In this document: one piece after another, positions 21,120-30,768 of the stretch
How the letters are laid out: each line of letters starts with the position of its first letter
Numbering within the stretch: position 1 is the stretch's first letter
Source of the DNA: Sphaerulina vaccinii
Taxonomy: Eukaryota > Ascomycota > Dothideomycetes > Mycosphaerellales > Mycosphaerellaceae
Length of the DNA stretch: 64,000 bases
Direction of reading: 5' to 3'
Assembly (NCBI GenBank): GCA_022570795.1
Contig: JAKUDP010000001.1
Span: 4,092,001-4,156,000, forward strand
Notes under the pieces: model-generated
Told to the model about the DNA's origin: nothing
Databases searched by the model: none
The model's input: the letters and a program-made list of their open reading frames with translations, nothing else
Position numbers and translations under genes: made by a program

Positions 21120-22724
21120 ATGAGACTGGTGCACAGGAAAATCCTCGCGGTTGGCGTTTGCACACTGCACACAGTCCTTGGGCACACCGAAAAGTCCCGG
21201 TGCTCCGACTTCGCCGCACCTCTTTCCGCGAACCACACCATTGTGACATTGGCACAGACTATCCAGCAAGGCTCCAACTTCACCGGCAACTCGACCGAAA
21301 CGAGCTACAACACTCCACAGACTGACCTGCCTCGGCTTTGCAGGATTGCGTTTACCATACCTACATCATCGAACAGCACTGCAGATGCCGAGATCTGGCT
21401 ACCGAACGACGATTTATGGAACGGACGCTTCCTCGCAGTTGGCAATGGAGGCTTTGCGGGAGGCATCAACTATCCTGATATAGTCTGGGGTGTTCGAAAA
21501 GGCTTTGCTACAATGAGCACCAACACCGGCCATGACTCGACACAAAGCGATGGCACCTGGATGCTCCATCATCCTGAGAAGATGACTGACTTCGGTCATC
21601 GAGCACTGCATAAGACGACTCAGGCGGCCAAGGATCTCGTTCGCTCACACTATCAGCAAGATCTCCACCGCTCTTACTATGCTGGATGTTCGACAGGTGG
21701 TCGACAAGGTCTCAATGCAGCACAGCGATACCCGGAAGATTACGATGGTGTTCTTGTTGGATCGGCAATACCTTCGCAGACGCATACTTCGGCTTGGCAG
21801 ATATATGTTGCTCTACAACAGTATCCGAATGCAAGTGCGAAGTATATACCTGCTACTATGTGGACGACTATACATCAGGCTGTTTTGGACCAGTGTGATC
21901 TCAACGATGGCGTGGAAGACGCCATCATCATGAACCCAGGAAAGTGCGCATTCGACTCCTCTGTGCTGCTATGCGACCAAAATAGCTCGAATACCACTTC
22001 ATGCCTCAACGAAGCACAAAGAACCAACCTTGATCGCATGTACGCACCTTGGCTCAGCGGCAACGGCACTCTGGTCAATCCTGGCATCTCAATCTCGGGC
22101 GAAGGATTATTCTCCTACCTCATGAACAGCGCAGAACCACAATTCGGTCCTTCATTCTACCGTTACGCTGTCTTCAACGACTCGGCATGGGACTGGCAAG
22201 ATATGAGCCCAGATGTCGTTGCTTTCGCTGCTGGCATCAATCCTGGTGGTATGGATGTGAAAGCCGATATGCACAAGTTTCGAGAAGCAGGAGGCAAGCT
22301 GATGCAGTATCATGGTTATTCGGACCCGCTGATTCCGAGCATGAATATGCCTGTTTGGTATGACGAGGTGAAGAGGTCTCTTCGGAGCGAGGGAGGAGAT
22401 CTCGATCTGGCGGACTTCTATCGCATCTTCATGGTGCCTGGTATGGGTCACTGTAGTGGTGGAGTGGGAGCTTGGGTGCTTGACGCTGCCTCGCAGGGAG
22501 GCGTGACGCCTGGAAGCAATGACAGCGAGCATTCTATGCTTTGGTCTCTGGTGGACTGGGTCGAACAGGACAGAAAGCCAAGCATGATTGTGGGTACAAA
22601 GTATGTCAATGATACAGCGGATGATGGGGTAGACTTCACACGACCCATCTGCCAGTGGCCAGATGTCGCGAAGTATACCGGCGGCTCTATCAACATGTCT
22701 GACAGCTGGCAACGCCCGAAATGA
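21120..22724 (+). CDS. Tannase / feruloyl esterase family secreted hydrolase
   Basis: Single exon, 534 residues from ATG 21120; the frame is open 28 codons further upstream, but the inner start gives the better export signal (MRLVHRKILAVGVCTLHTVLG). The alpha/beta-hydrolase nucleophile elbow is GCSTGGRQG, and the oxyanion region includes FLAVGNGGFAGG. The late HYGYSDPLIPS-type segment (YHGYSDPLIPSMN) carries the acid Asp, and PGMGHCSGG carries the His with the paired cysteine typical of tannase and feruloyl esterase folds. Many Asn-x-Ser/Thr sites (NHTIV, NFTGNST, NASAK, NGTLV, NMSDS) suit a secreted glycoprotein. The family cleaves galloyl or feruloyl esters of plant polymers; the exact substrate is not readable. 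Confidence 0.88.
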   Translation: MRLVHRKILAVGVCTLHTVLGHTEKSRCSDFAAPLSANHTIVTLAQTIQQGSNFTGNSTETSYNTPQTDLPRLCRIAFTIPTSSNSTADAEIWLPNDDLWNGRFLAVGNGGFAGGINYPDIVWGVRKGFATMSTNTGHDSTQSDGTWMLHHPEKMTDFGHRALHKTTQAAKDLVRSHYQQDLHRSYYAGCSTGGRQGLNAAQRYPEDYDGVLVGSAIPSQTHTSAWQIYVALQQYPNASAKYIPATMWTTIHQAVLDQCDLNDGVEDAIIMNPGKCAFDSSVLLCDQNSSNTTSCLNEAQRTNLDRMYAPWLSGNGTLVNPGISISGEGLFSYLMNSAEPQFGPSFYRYAVFNDSAWDWQDMSPDVVAFAAGINPGGMDVKADMHKFREAGGKLMQYHGYSDPLIPSMNMPVWYDEVKRSLRSEGGDLDLADFYRIFMVPGMGHCSGGVGAWVLDAASQGGVTPGSNDSEHSMLWSLVDWVEQDRKPSMIVGTKYVNDTADDGVDFTRPICQWPDVAKYTGGSINMSDSWQRPK

Positions 22725-22785
22725 GAACTGTAATAGACGAAAGAAAGATGATATTCGTCTATCGCAGTATCTCGTAGCCACCCGC

Positions 22786-25280
22786 TCACTGTATGCTTCC
22801 TGTGCCCGAGAACATGTTTCCTGCAGTTGGCCCCCCATAGCCCGAGTCTCGATTGTCTGGTGCTTTGGGCACGTAGTCAAGGCCTTGAATTGGTTGCCCT
22901 TGCGAGAAGTCGAACAGCGGAGGCTCGACTGGTGCCGTCCCGGATTGAAAGAGATCGTTCTGCATCTGCGTATACAACGCCTCGGGAGCAGTGCGCAATA
23001 CCTCCGGTGCATTTCGTCGCATCACCCGCCACAGGGAACCCTCCGATTGCGCTTCACGACTTCCTGAACGACACAGGCTCTCCCATACCAAGGAAAGTGT
23101 CATCTCGAGATCTTCTTCTCGCCTCGTAGGGGTGGAGCGAGCGCGACTTTCGAGAAACTGAATCTGTTGTCTCAAACCCTGTATTTCTGTGGTTAGGGCC
23201 CGAATAAGATCGGAAACAGCCCCGGAAGTTGCTTGCAGAAGTTCTGGCTGGCCAAAGGCTTGCATGCTTGTCTGTACTGGCACCTGAGGCGGACTGGAGT
23301 AGGGAAACAGTAGGTGACTTAGTATGCCAGATGTTGATGGCATCGTCTCCATTGGGAGATCTAAACATGGTGCTCCGGCATTCTCGAAAGCCGAGCTCAG
23401 GCTTGGAGCAATATGATCGGGATAGAGTAGCAGGTAGAGTTGCTGCCATTGAGCCTCAGCAGTAGTGATGCACTCGCACTCGAGAGGGCGGTCAGTGCCC
23501 TGGAGAACCTTTCTCCTGCAGGAAGAACTGGGACATGCCTTGCCACAGGTATGGTTCTCAGCTGCACTGGAGCTGTCGAAGAGTGAGAAGCAGTGCTGGC
23601 AAGCATGAATGTCGTGCTTTGACTTTAGGTGCCGCCTACAGGGGTCAGCGAACGATCTGGATTCACCTAGTAGTCAGTCGACTTACAGAAGATGCGAGAT
23701 ATGCTCATACTTCGAAAGGTGATCAGCGTAGAGATCAAGCTCGCCTATGTGGAATATGCATGGGAGAATCGGTATCGGTTTAGCCCTGTTTCCAGCACCG
23801 TCCAGACGTCGGCGCTTGATGTTGTTCGGGTTGCCTGTGCCTGACCAGTCATCATCATCTCGCCCTCTTCGCTGAGATCCGCTGGGTCCGTTGCGCCCAG
23901 AATGGAAGCTCGAGAGCTGTCCGGAGCTGTGAGACGATGCGTTGCCGCCTCCGGGGTGCTGTGTCTGTGGAGAGTGCGTTGACGATGTGAAGCGAGGAGA
24001 ACAATCACGATCCTTCGGCCCAAGGCTTTGACTTCTTCGGATAGGCAAACTCACTGGAGGCCCAGGTATACCAGACCACGAGCGACGCGGCGTCAACCGA
24101 GATGGAGCGTATGCACAGAGACGATCGCTGGATATGGGAGAGATTGATCGCGACCGGCCATTGGGGAAGTCGACTGCTTCAGGTTTCGTTGACTCTAGGA
24201 GACTCATTGCTCTGTGCCTAAGATGCCATACTTCGGCACGGAGCAAGAATAAGTTGGCGACATCTGTAGTAAGTAGCTGCTTCGTCGCTGCCTCCTCCTT
24301 CAAGTCGCAGGACTCTTCCATTGTATTCTTAGGGGTTGAAGTGCAATCCAGGGCGAGAAGTTCGAGGTCTCTGTCGTCGTTCTCATCAATAGGCATATCT
24401 CCGAGCTCCTCCTCGACCAAACGAATCGAAGTGTCATCGAAAGCCATGACTATATCAGGTCCCACTTCTTGACTCTTGCGTTGATCGATTTCGGGTTCGG
24501 AGTTCTCTTTTCCAGTACGGCTGTGCCCACCGCATGCGATGGCAACGTTCTCGATATCTTCTCCCTTTCGGCGTGATGGGCCCCAAGTCAAGGGATAGCT
24601 ACTCGTGGGCCGTGAAGGAGTTATCCTGATCGTCGTAGCATCGGCGGAGTCATCCTCAGAAACCACAACAGACCGCATATTGTCGATCATATTGTGATGC
24701 CAACGGATGGCAGCGTCAATGGCATGCTCGTCTAGATAGCCCATGGCCCTGCAAATCATCAGCCACAGCAATGTGAGGAAGTCGTGTCGAAGTCTGCACA
24801 CCTTAAGCTTTGTTCTTGCTCATCGTCAAGCATATGCTCTTCATACAGATACTCAGCCATTCCTCTAGTGGCGTGCGTTCGAATCGTCCCTCCGCTCTTG
24901 TGGCTATCCATAATATGAAGTAGTCGCTGTTCCCATGTCCTTGGTCCATACGTGTCAGATCTGCAGGACCACTTGCATCCGATAAAAGGGCACTCGAGGT
25001 ATCTTGGCAGTTGACCTTGAGTGTGCCACTGGCAGTGCTCGTCCCACTGAGGGAGACCTTGTGCGATGTGGTCACAACCTATGAACTCGAAAGGGCAGCG
25101 CCAGATGATTGGCATGGAGTCCGGCGTTACTCCAGATGCTGGTACTATGCTATGTGCATTAGGTGATACAGCTGGTCCAGCATGATCCATGATTACCTGC
25201 GACTGTGGTCGTTGGTAATTGGCGCCATCGTGATCTTGTTGCTTCTGTCTGGCGACAAACGCTGCGATAGTGGCTTCCAT
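22786..25280 (-). CDS. C2H2-like zinc-finger protein, three exons
   Basis: Exons are 25280-24802, 24748-23687 and 23635-22786. Both introns are canonical: GTGTGC to TTTGCAG (53 nt) and GTAAGT to CTGTAG (51 nt). They close to 796 residues, and no single frame shows the whole product. Near residues 55-120 two Cys/His clusters read WRCPFEFIGCDHIAQGLPQW...H and LECPFIGCKWSC...H, and a third group spans the second splice: PCIFHIG, DHLSKYEHISHLLRHLKSKH, ACQHCFSLF, CGKAC. The middle is Ser/Pro-rich and disordered with acidic runs, and a basic RRRGRDD/IKRRRLDG patch may act as a nuclear signal. A Gln/Leu-rich coiled coil follows (LIRALTTEIQGLRQQIQFLE). A nuclear regulator is likely by composition; no target is known. 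Confidence 0.78.
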
Positions 25281-26155
25281 GATCCACACTTCAACCGTGG
25301 TGCAGCCCTGTGAATGCAGGTCCTGCTTATGGATCAGTCTTCGTGATGTGCTGCAACTCCAGGACCGTTGAAAGTCTATTCGATACTCGATCAACAATGA
25401 TGTTCCACTTCTAGGTCGAGCAATGCGAGCTAGAATGGCGGGGCGAGGCAAACAATCAGTAAGGCTGAGTGTAGCGTTGCCTTTATCACGTGTAATGCGA
25501 ACCATCTGGCCAGTGCTTCCCAAAGTGGTCTAGCTGCACATGCAAGAATGAACAAGCGAACAAGCGAACAAGTGGTTCGATATAAGCGAACTGCTCTCAT
25601 TTGGTGCACTTCTGTTTTTCTGTTTGCACGTTGATCCGAGTCGTACAGCCACATTCAGTGAGCAAGTTGTCGACAAATGCACGCGTCTTGCTAGGCGCGA
25701 ACACGACAGCACATGCAGACGGATTGCAGGATTGATCACATTCACAATGTCGTCGCAATCGTGAAAAGGACTTCTCTTTGTCGACACCGGAACTCCAGCT
25801 AGGAGAACATCTCCTGAAATCTTGAGTTGCAAAGCAAGAAAGCCACGATCGAACGAAATGAACGAGTTCAATGCTACAACAACTGCCTCTGTAGGCGTTG
25901 TCAACCTTTCAGGTTCGACATTGGGCAGCGCCAGGCAGAAAGATGCTTGGGCTCCGTAAGCAGTCCAGTGTTGCTCTGCACAAGTTCAGCATGCTATCCA
26001 GGAGCGGCCACTGTTTGACAAGCTGTATAGCAGGCGTGCGTACAGCGACCCGCCATGCATTTGCCCTGGGAGAACGAGTATTTAGAGCCACGATGTCGTT
26101 TCGTGGTTCAGTCTGAGTTCGTGAACAGACAGGATTTCGATCAAAACCACCCATC
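25281..26155. other. Divergent intergenic region
   Basis: Lies between two divergent start codons and should hold both promoters. A short direct repeat (AACAAGCGAACAAGCGAACAAG) is visible at 25553-25574. No coding evidence in the interval. Confidence 0.4.
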
Positions 26156-26606
26156 ATGTCTGAACCAAATCGCGATCAACACCAAAGGCAAGCATCACTG
26201 GGATCTCGACTATCTCAGTATTACAGCCAGTATACGCCGGGCTCTGGCGACAAGCTAGTTGGAGTGGGCAGCTGGAAGCAACATCAGACAGTGGGTCAGA
26301 AGCACTCAATTGCACAAGATGGCTCCGAAGCACAACAGAAAGCGATGCTGCAAGACTTCAACCAGTATATGGACTCTGTCGTTCCGCCTAAAAAGACGCC
26401 TGGCACGCTGGTGGGTCATCGGACACAACAGAGGGCACAGACTTTGATGCCATGGGATATGCGATGGGAACCAGGTAAGTTCAGCACTGAAAGTATGCCA
26501 GGCATTATGCTGAATATCTCCAGATCAGAACGAGATGCCTCCTGTCAGGAGATCAGAGAGTGATGTGCAGATCCGAGGAGGCTTCGGTGTTGAGACACGG
26601 AAATGA
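26156..26606 (+). CDS. Small conserved hypothetical protein, two exons
   Basis: Exons 26156-26474 and 26524-26606 flank a 49-nt intron (GTAAGT, branch-like GCTGAAT, CTCCAG) and close to 133 residues. The splice joins MPWDMRWEP to DQNEMPPVRRSESDVQIRGG and FGVETRK, a continuous block that looks conserved, whereas unspliced reading ends in unrelated sequence. The N-terminal half is Gln/Ser-rich (HQRQASLGSRLSQYYSQYTP). No signal peptide, membrane segment or known domain. Confidence 0.62.
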
Positions 26607-26885
26607 GCTAGCGGGGGCGTGGGAGAGATACGGCATGGACAGGCGATGCCGAACTCGTGTTTTGCAGAGTAGAGAGCTGGCTACTTAAAATCCGTTTTTT
26701 CCATACTGCTGATGTTGTGTAGCTGATGCGTACCAGGAATGTCGAGCAGGCCTCGATTGATGATCGCGCGTTGATGACAATCGCTCGAAGAATGCCGAGA
26801 AAGGATCGCGATGAAGGGCAGGGGCTATCGAGATTAAACCTTTGGGTTATCATATCATGTAAACTTGAAAGCTGGCTGTTTCTTC
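26607..26885. other. Convergent intergenic region
   Basis: Contains the 3' ends of two converging genes. Nothing else seen. Confidence 0.35.
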
Positions 26886-27824
26886 TCACTTCTTCCCTTT
26901 CGGCCTCCCAGGTCCAGCTCTCCCACCTCCTCTCCCTCGCTGTCCCTTCGTACTCCTCGAACTCGTTCTCGGCGCCGGCGTCGTACTCGCTTGACTTTGA
27001 TCCTCACTCGCACTATTTTCCACCTCCTCTTCAGCTTCTTCTTCCTCCTCGCTGTCCTTCACTTCTTCCTCATCGGCGACCTCCTCCTCATCAGCCGTAC
27101 TCTCCGCCTGCCTCGCACTCCTCCTCGTAGTAGTCCCAACCTTATCCTTATCCTTCTGCACACTCTTCCTTCTCCCACCAGCTGCAGAACTCTTTCCTCT
27201 TCTCGATCCGGGTGTAGCAGCTTCGCTCGGCTCAATGCTTCTTGTCGTGACGAATCGTATTGGTGGATCAGGAGCCAAGTTGAGCTCTGGCAATTCGGCA
27301 TCGCTCTCTTCTCCTTTCTCGTTCTCTTCGGGTATCCTGCGATCCCACATCTCCTTCTCAAATCCCTCTTCTGCCGGCAGAGCGAAATCGTCACCTTCAA
27401 TTCTATTGTCGGCTTGACTATAGATGTCATCATCCAGTACTGTACCCTTCCTACCACTCTGATCTCCACCATCTGTGTCGAGAGCAGGTAGCTGTCTCGC
27501 ATCTTCCCTCGCGTCCAACGCATCCATATTATACAACGTCTCCAATTTGATCCGTATTCCCTTCGGCTTCGTATGTTCATTCCTCGGATGTATGTAGCTA
27601 TTCTCAAGTAACCAATCGTGTAGAGCCAGTAAACGGAAATGCTTATGCATTCCTGTTGGTTTCCAGATCATGAGACCTTTGAAGAGGCCGATCTCTTCGT
27701 GGTCGGTCCATGGCGAGTTCTCGTCGTTGTCTTTTTCTGCCTGGATGGGAGAGAATGTGACTTCTTGTTGCGACGGAGATGGAGAGTTGGCCTGCGAGTG
27801 CCGAGCGCGTTTTCGAGGAGGCAT
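26886..27824 (-). CDS. EAF7: Chromatin modification-related protein Eaf7 (NuA4 histone acetyltransferase subunit, MRGBP-like)
   Basis: Single exon. I use the start at 27824 (MPPRKRARHSQANSPSPSQQ), giving 312 residues; an upstream in-frame ATG at 27926 adds a leader-like stretch without family resemblance. Residues about 33-110 hold the Eaf7/MRGBP signature: SPWTDHEEIGLFKGLMIWKP, then KHFRLLALHDWLLEN and PKGIRIKLETLYNMDALD. The C-terminal half is acidic (EEEVADEEEVKDSEEEEEAE) and ends in a basic GRGGGRAGPGRPKGKK stretch containing an AT-hook-like GRP core. Eaf7 acts with Eaf3 and Eaf5 inside NuA4 on H4/H2A acetylation and elongation. Confidence 0.85.
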   Translation of the reverse strand: MPPRKRARHSQANSPSPSQQEVTFSPIQAEKDNDENSPWTDHEEIGLFKGLMIWKPTGMHKHFRLLALHDWLLENSYIHPRNEHTKPKGIRIKLETLYNMDALDAREDARQLPALDTDGGDQSGRKGTVLDDDIYSQADNRIEGDDFALPAEEGFEKEMWDRRIPEENEKGEESDAELPELNLAPDPPIRFVTTRSIEPSEAATPGSRRGKSSAAGGRRKSVQKDKDKVGTTTRRSARQAESTADEEEVADEEEVKDSEEEEEAEEEVENSASEDQSQASTTPAPRTSSRSTKGQRGRGGGRAGPGRPKGKK

Positions 27825-28058
27825 TTTGTGTGGTTGAAGTGAAGTGAAATGGAAAGGAAAGAAGACGCGAATGCCACGCGACGACGGGATGACATGACAT
27901 CGCCCAAGCTTGAGCTCCACTTTCACAGATCTTGTTTCGAAGATGAGAACTGGGAATTCTCTTCTGGCTGACTTCTCTGAATATTCTCGACGACTAACCC
28001 ACCGAATTTAAACTCGTGGTGCTGTCAGCTCGTCTCTCGGATTCAGAGAACGAGCAAC
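27825..28058. promoter_or_regulatory. Bidirectional interval between EAF7 and the TRP channel gene
   Basis: 234 bases separate two divergent start codons and must hold both promoters. No TATA box is evident. Confidence 0.45.
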
Positions 28059-30393
28059 ATGGGCGGCTTCTTCGACCGGTACGCGTCTCTGGTAGCACCA
28101 ATGCAGGTACATGGACATAGCTTACTAGAGGTCTTATAGCATATGGTCTGGCGACGATCACCGCGACCGACACCATGGAATCACCGACGAACTCTCGCGA
28201 CTCCTACCGACGCATCGCGAGAACAACGTCTCCTCGGCATTTCCAGCCAAAGCCGTTACCTTCGTAGCCCTGCGCCTCAAATACCAACTGGAACAAGTCA
28301 TTCCTTGCGAACTGCCCGAAGAGCGCATCACAGCACCTCACAGCGGTGTCATTACTCCAGCTGTGATCAAGACAGCCAAATCAGCTGGCAAAGTCTCTGG
28401 CAGCGACGAGGATTATGGCTCATGTGTGGTCTACTGCCTTCTTATCGTCAAGCACTGGTTCAAGAGACAGGCTTTGCTGGAACTATGGGACGCCGATCTC
28501 CACGAACTGCGAGCGACAGCCTGCGAAATGATCGCTAAGCACATCATCGAAGACGAAGACGACAACGAATACCTCATGCAGGAAGTTCTGCTGAAGAGAT
28601 ACAGTATTGTGGTCGATGGAGAGAACACACATCCAGCGAACGCTATAGAAAAGGCTGTCGATCTGCATGCTGTGAGAGTGATTGGAAGCTCGGGGTATCA
28701 GAAGTGCATATCGTACTTATGGAGAGGCTGGCTGGTGCAGGACGAGGTAAGCTATTCCCCAACGTCTCATTGAGCTTGAGCCTGCCAGGGCGACAAGCTG
28801 AAAGACAGTGCCTGTTGAAACAGGATCGACTTATCAGAGATATTTACTTACTCACTACTTTTTGAAGGATGATCCTAGCAGGTTCACCGACTACAAGCTC
28901 AAGACTAGCACGAACTACTGGGACCACTTCGATCCGGATCGCATGCGAGTGCCGCAGTATCAGAACGGCCTCCAGATTCTCATTTCTCTGGTGTTCCTAG
29001 GCCTGTACACCGGAGCCATCAACACGATCAACGCAGGAGGAGAACTGGATATCGTCGAAGGTCTGCTATACCTCTTCACAGCCGGTTTCCTCTGCGACGA
29101 ACTCTCCAAATTTCTCAAGATCGGCAGATTCTACTTCGGTTTCTGGAACGTCTTCAACCTCACTCTCTACGCCCTCCTTGTCGCCTCCTTCGTCCTCCGG
29201 GTTATTGCTTTGGGACACGAATGGAACTCCCCTCGACGCTTCCATCTCAATGAGCTCTCTTACAATTTTCTCGCCTTCTCTGCTCCGATGTTCTGGACAC
29301 GGATGATGCTGTACATGGACTCTTTCCGTTTCTTCGGCGCCATGCTCGTTGTGCTGAAGGTCATGATGCGAGAATCTCTTATCTTCTTCGCTCTCTTGAT
29401 CGTGGTCTTGGCTGGTTTCTTCCAAGGATTCATCGGCATGGACCAAACGGATGGTAACATTACAGCTGCGAACTTTATCACCAAAATGATGCTCAACGCT
29501 ATCATGGGCTCGCCTGAGTTTGATGGCTGGGAGGCATTCGCTCCACCATTTGGCATCACACTCTACTATATCTACAACTTCGTGATCATCGTCATCTTAC
29601 TTAACATCCTCATTGCACTCTACAACAGTGCGTACGAGGATATCACTGGGAATGCAACCGACGAGGTAAGCAGTACTGGGCCAAGGGCACCCCCATTCTC
29701 CAGTTGTCTCACTCAGCTTGAGCCTACTGAGGCGACAAGCTCACAGACAGGCACTCTGAGAGACACCCGCGGCTTTTAGAGATACTTGCTTACCTTCTAC
29801 CTAGTACCTTGCACTCTTCGCTCAGAAGACAATGCAATTCGTTCGAGCACCTGACGAGAACGTCTTCATTGCGCCTTTCAACCTGATCGAGATTGTCTGC
29901 CTCATCATTCCCTTCGAATGGTGGATGCCGAGAGGTAAGCAGCTTCACAACATCTTACTGAGCTCGAGCCAGTCAAGGCGACGTGCCTGGAGACAGATTC
30001 GCTGAGAGACATTCGCAACTTTCAGAGACACTCGCTGACTTTTCTGTAGACAAGTACGAAAAGCTCAACGATTACGTGATGGGAGTCATATACAGCCCTC
30101 TACTCCTCGTCACTGCGCTTTTGGAAACTCGCACGGCACGCATTGTGAGGTTCAACAGATCGAGACAAGAGAGCGACGATGATACGATTGAGGAGTGGGA
30201 ACAACTGGAGCCTGAACTCGATGTTGAAGGCACTGGCTGGAGCAAGAGAGTAGAGGAGACGTCACCTGATGTTATTGTTGACGGGACTTTGCTTGAAGTG
30301 AGAAAACTCATGGATCAGGTCAAGGAGCTCAAGACAATGTTAAGAGAGCTCACACCCGCTCCCGAGGCGAAGCCCAATGGAGGGTCATCATAG
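28059..30393 (+). CDS. YVC1: Vacuolar TRP-type cation channel Yvc1, five exons
   Basis: Exons 28059-28078, 28140-28746, 28868-29665, 29805-29934 and 30050-30393 close to 632 residues, near the usual 650-700. The N-terminal cytosolic part (FVALRLKYQLEQVIP, CELPEERIT) is family-typical. Membrane segments include LQILISLVFLGLYTGAIN, GLLYLFTAGFLC, FNLTLYALLVASFVLRVIAL, YNFLAFSAPMFWTRMML, SLIFFALLIVVLAGFFQGFI and YYIYNFVIIVILLNILIALY. The pore region lies between the last two (FITKMMLNAIMGSPEFDGWE), and NILIALYNSAYEDI resembles the end of TRP S6. A C-terminal acidic stretch and coiled coil (LLEVRKLMDQVKELKTMLRE) follow. Yvc1 releases vacuolar Ca2+ on hyperosmotic shock. Introns 2-4 (121, 139 and 115 nt) are longer than others here and similar to each other. 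Confidence 0.88.
28747..28867 (+). mobile_element. Introner-like intron (copy 1) in the YVC1 gene
   Basis: Starts GTAAGC, ends TTGAAG. The interior TTGAGCTTGAGCCTGCCAGG, CGACAAGCTGA and CAGAGATATTTACTTAC matches the other two long introns of this gene in order and orientation. That fits introner-like elements, which spread as intact introns in Dothideomycetes. Confidence 0.6.
29666..29804 (+). mobile_element. Introner-like intron (copy 2) in the YVC1 gene
   Basis: Starts GTAAGC, ends ACCTAG. Shares CAGCTTGAGCCTACTGAGGC, GACAAGCTCACAGACAG, CTGAGAGACA and TTTTAGAGATACTTGCTTAC with the neighbouring long introns. At 139 nt it is the longest of the three. Confidence 0.6.
29935..30049 (+). mobile_element. 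Introner-like intron (copy 3) in the YVC1 gene
   Basis: Starts GTAAGCAG like copy 2, ends CTGTAG. Shares CTGAGCTCGAGCCAGTCAAG, GCGAC, GGAGACAGATTC, GCTGAGAGACATTCGCAACT and TTCAGAGACACTCGCTGACT with copy 2 at the same relative positions. Confidence 0.6.
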
Positions 30394-30768
30394 GAGGATG
30401 ATCTCCGCGCTTCCAGGTCCGACCAGGGAGGTTCATAAGATGTTTACGAGCAGTGGCGTTCGGGTGGAGCGTGGATGATACCAATGATATGCACAGTGTA
30501 TAGTCTTACAGCGACAAATTGCAAGTACAGTTCATCCTTTAGCTCTCTTGAGCATTGGAAATTAGTTCACTTGCTACTGGCCAAGAAAGCTTGGAGAAAG
30601 CTTGAGGGGTCCATGCCGAAGCTGCCCATGACGACAGCGCTTTCCATCTCGGCAAGCGGCACTGCATCGCCACCACACGCGTCCGCAGCAGCACATGATG
30701 TTTGATTCCTTCAAACATACATAATCGCGCAGCGCAACAAACTACATGCCACTCACAATCGCACAACC
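30394..30768. promoter_or_regulatory. Upstream region of the VWA protein gene
   Basis: Contains the 3' end of the channel gene and the leader of the next gene. No coding evidence. Confidence 0.35.

Noticed and set aside
22152..23012. 286-residue minus-strand frame overlapping the esterase gene end
   Set aside because: Antisense of the esterase with no domain; the esterase and zinc-finger genes account for the DNA.
27059..27607. 182-residue minus-strand frame inside EAF7
   Set aside because: Shifted-frame shadow of the Eaf7 coding region.
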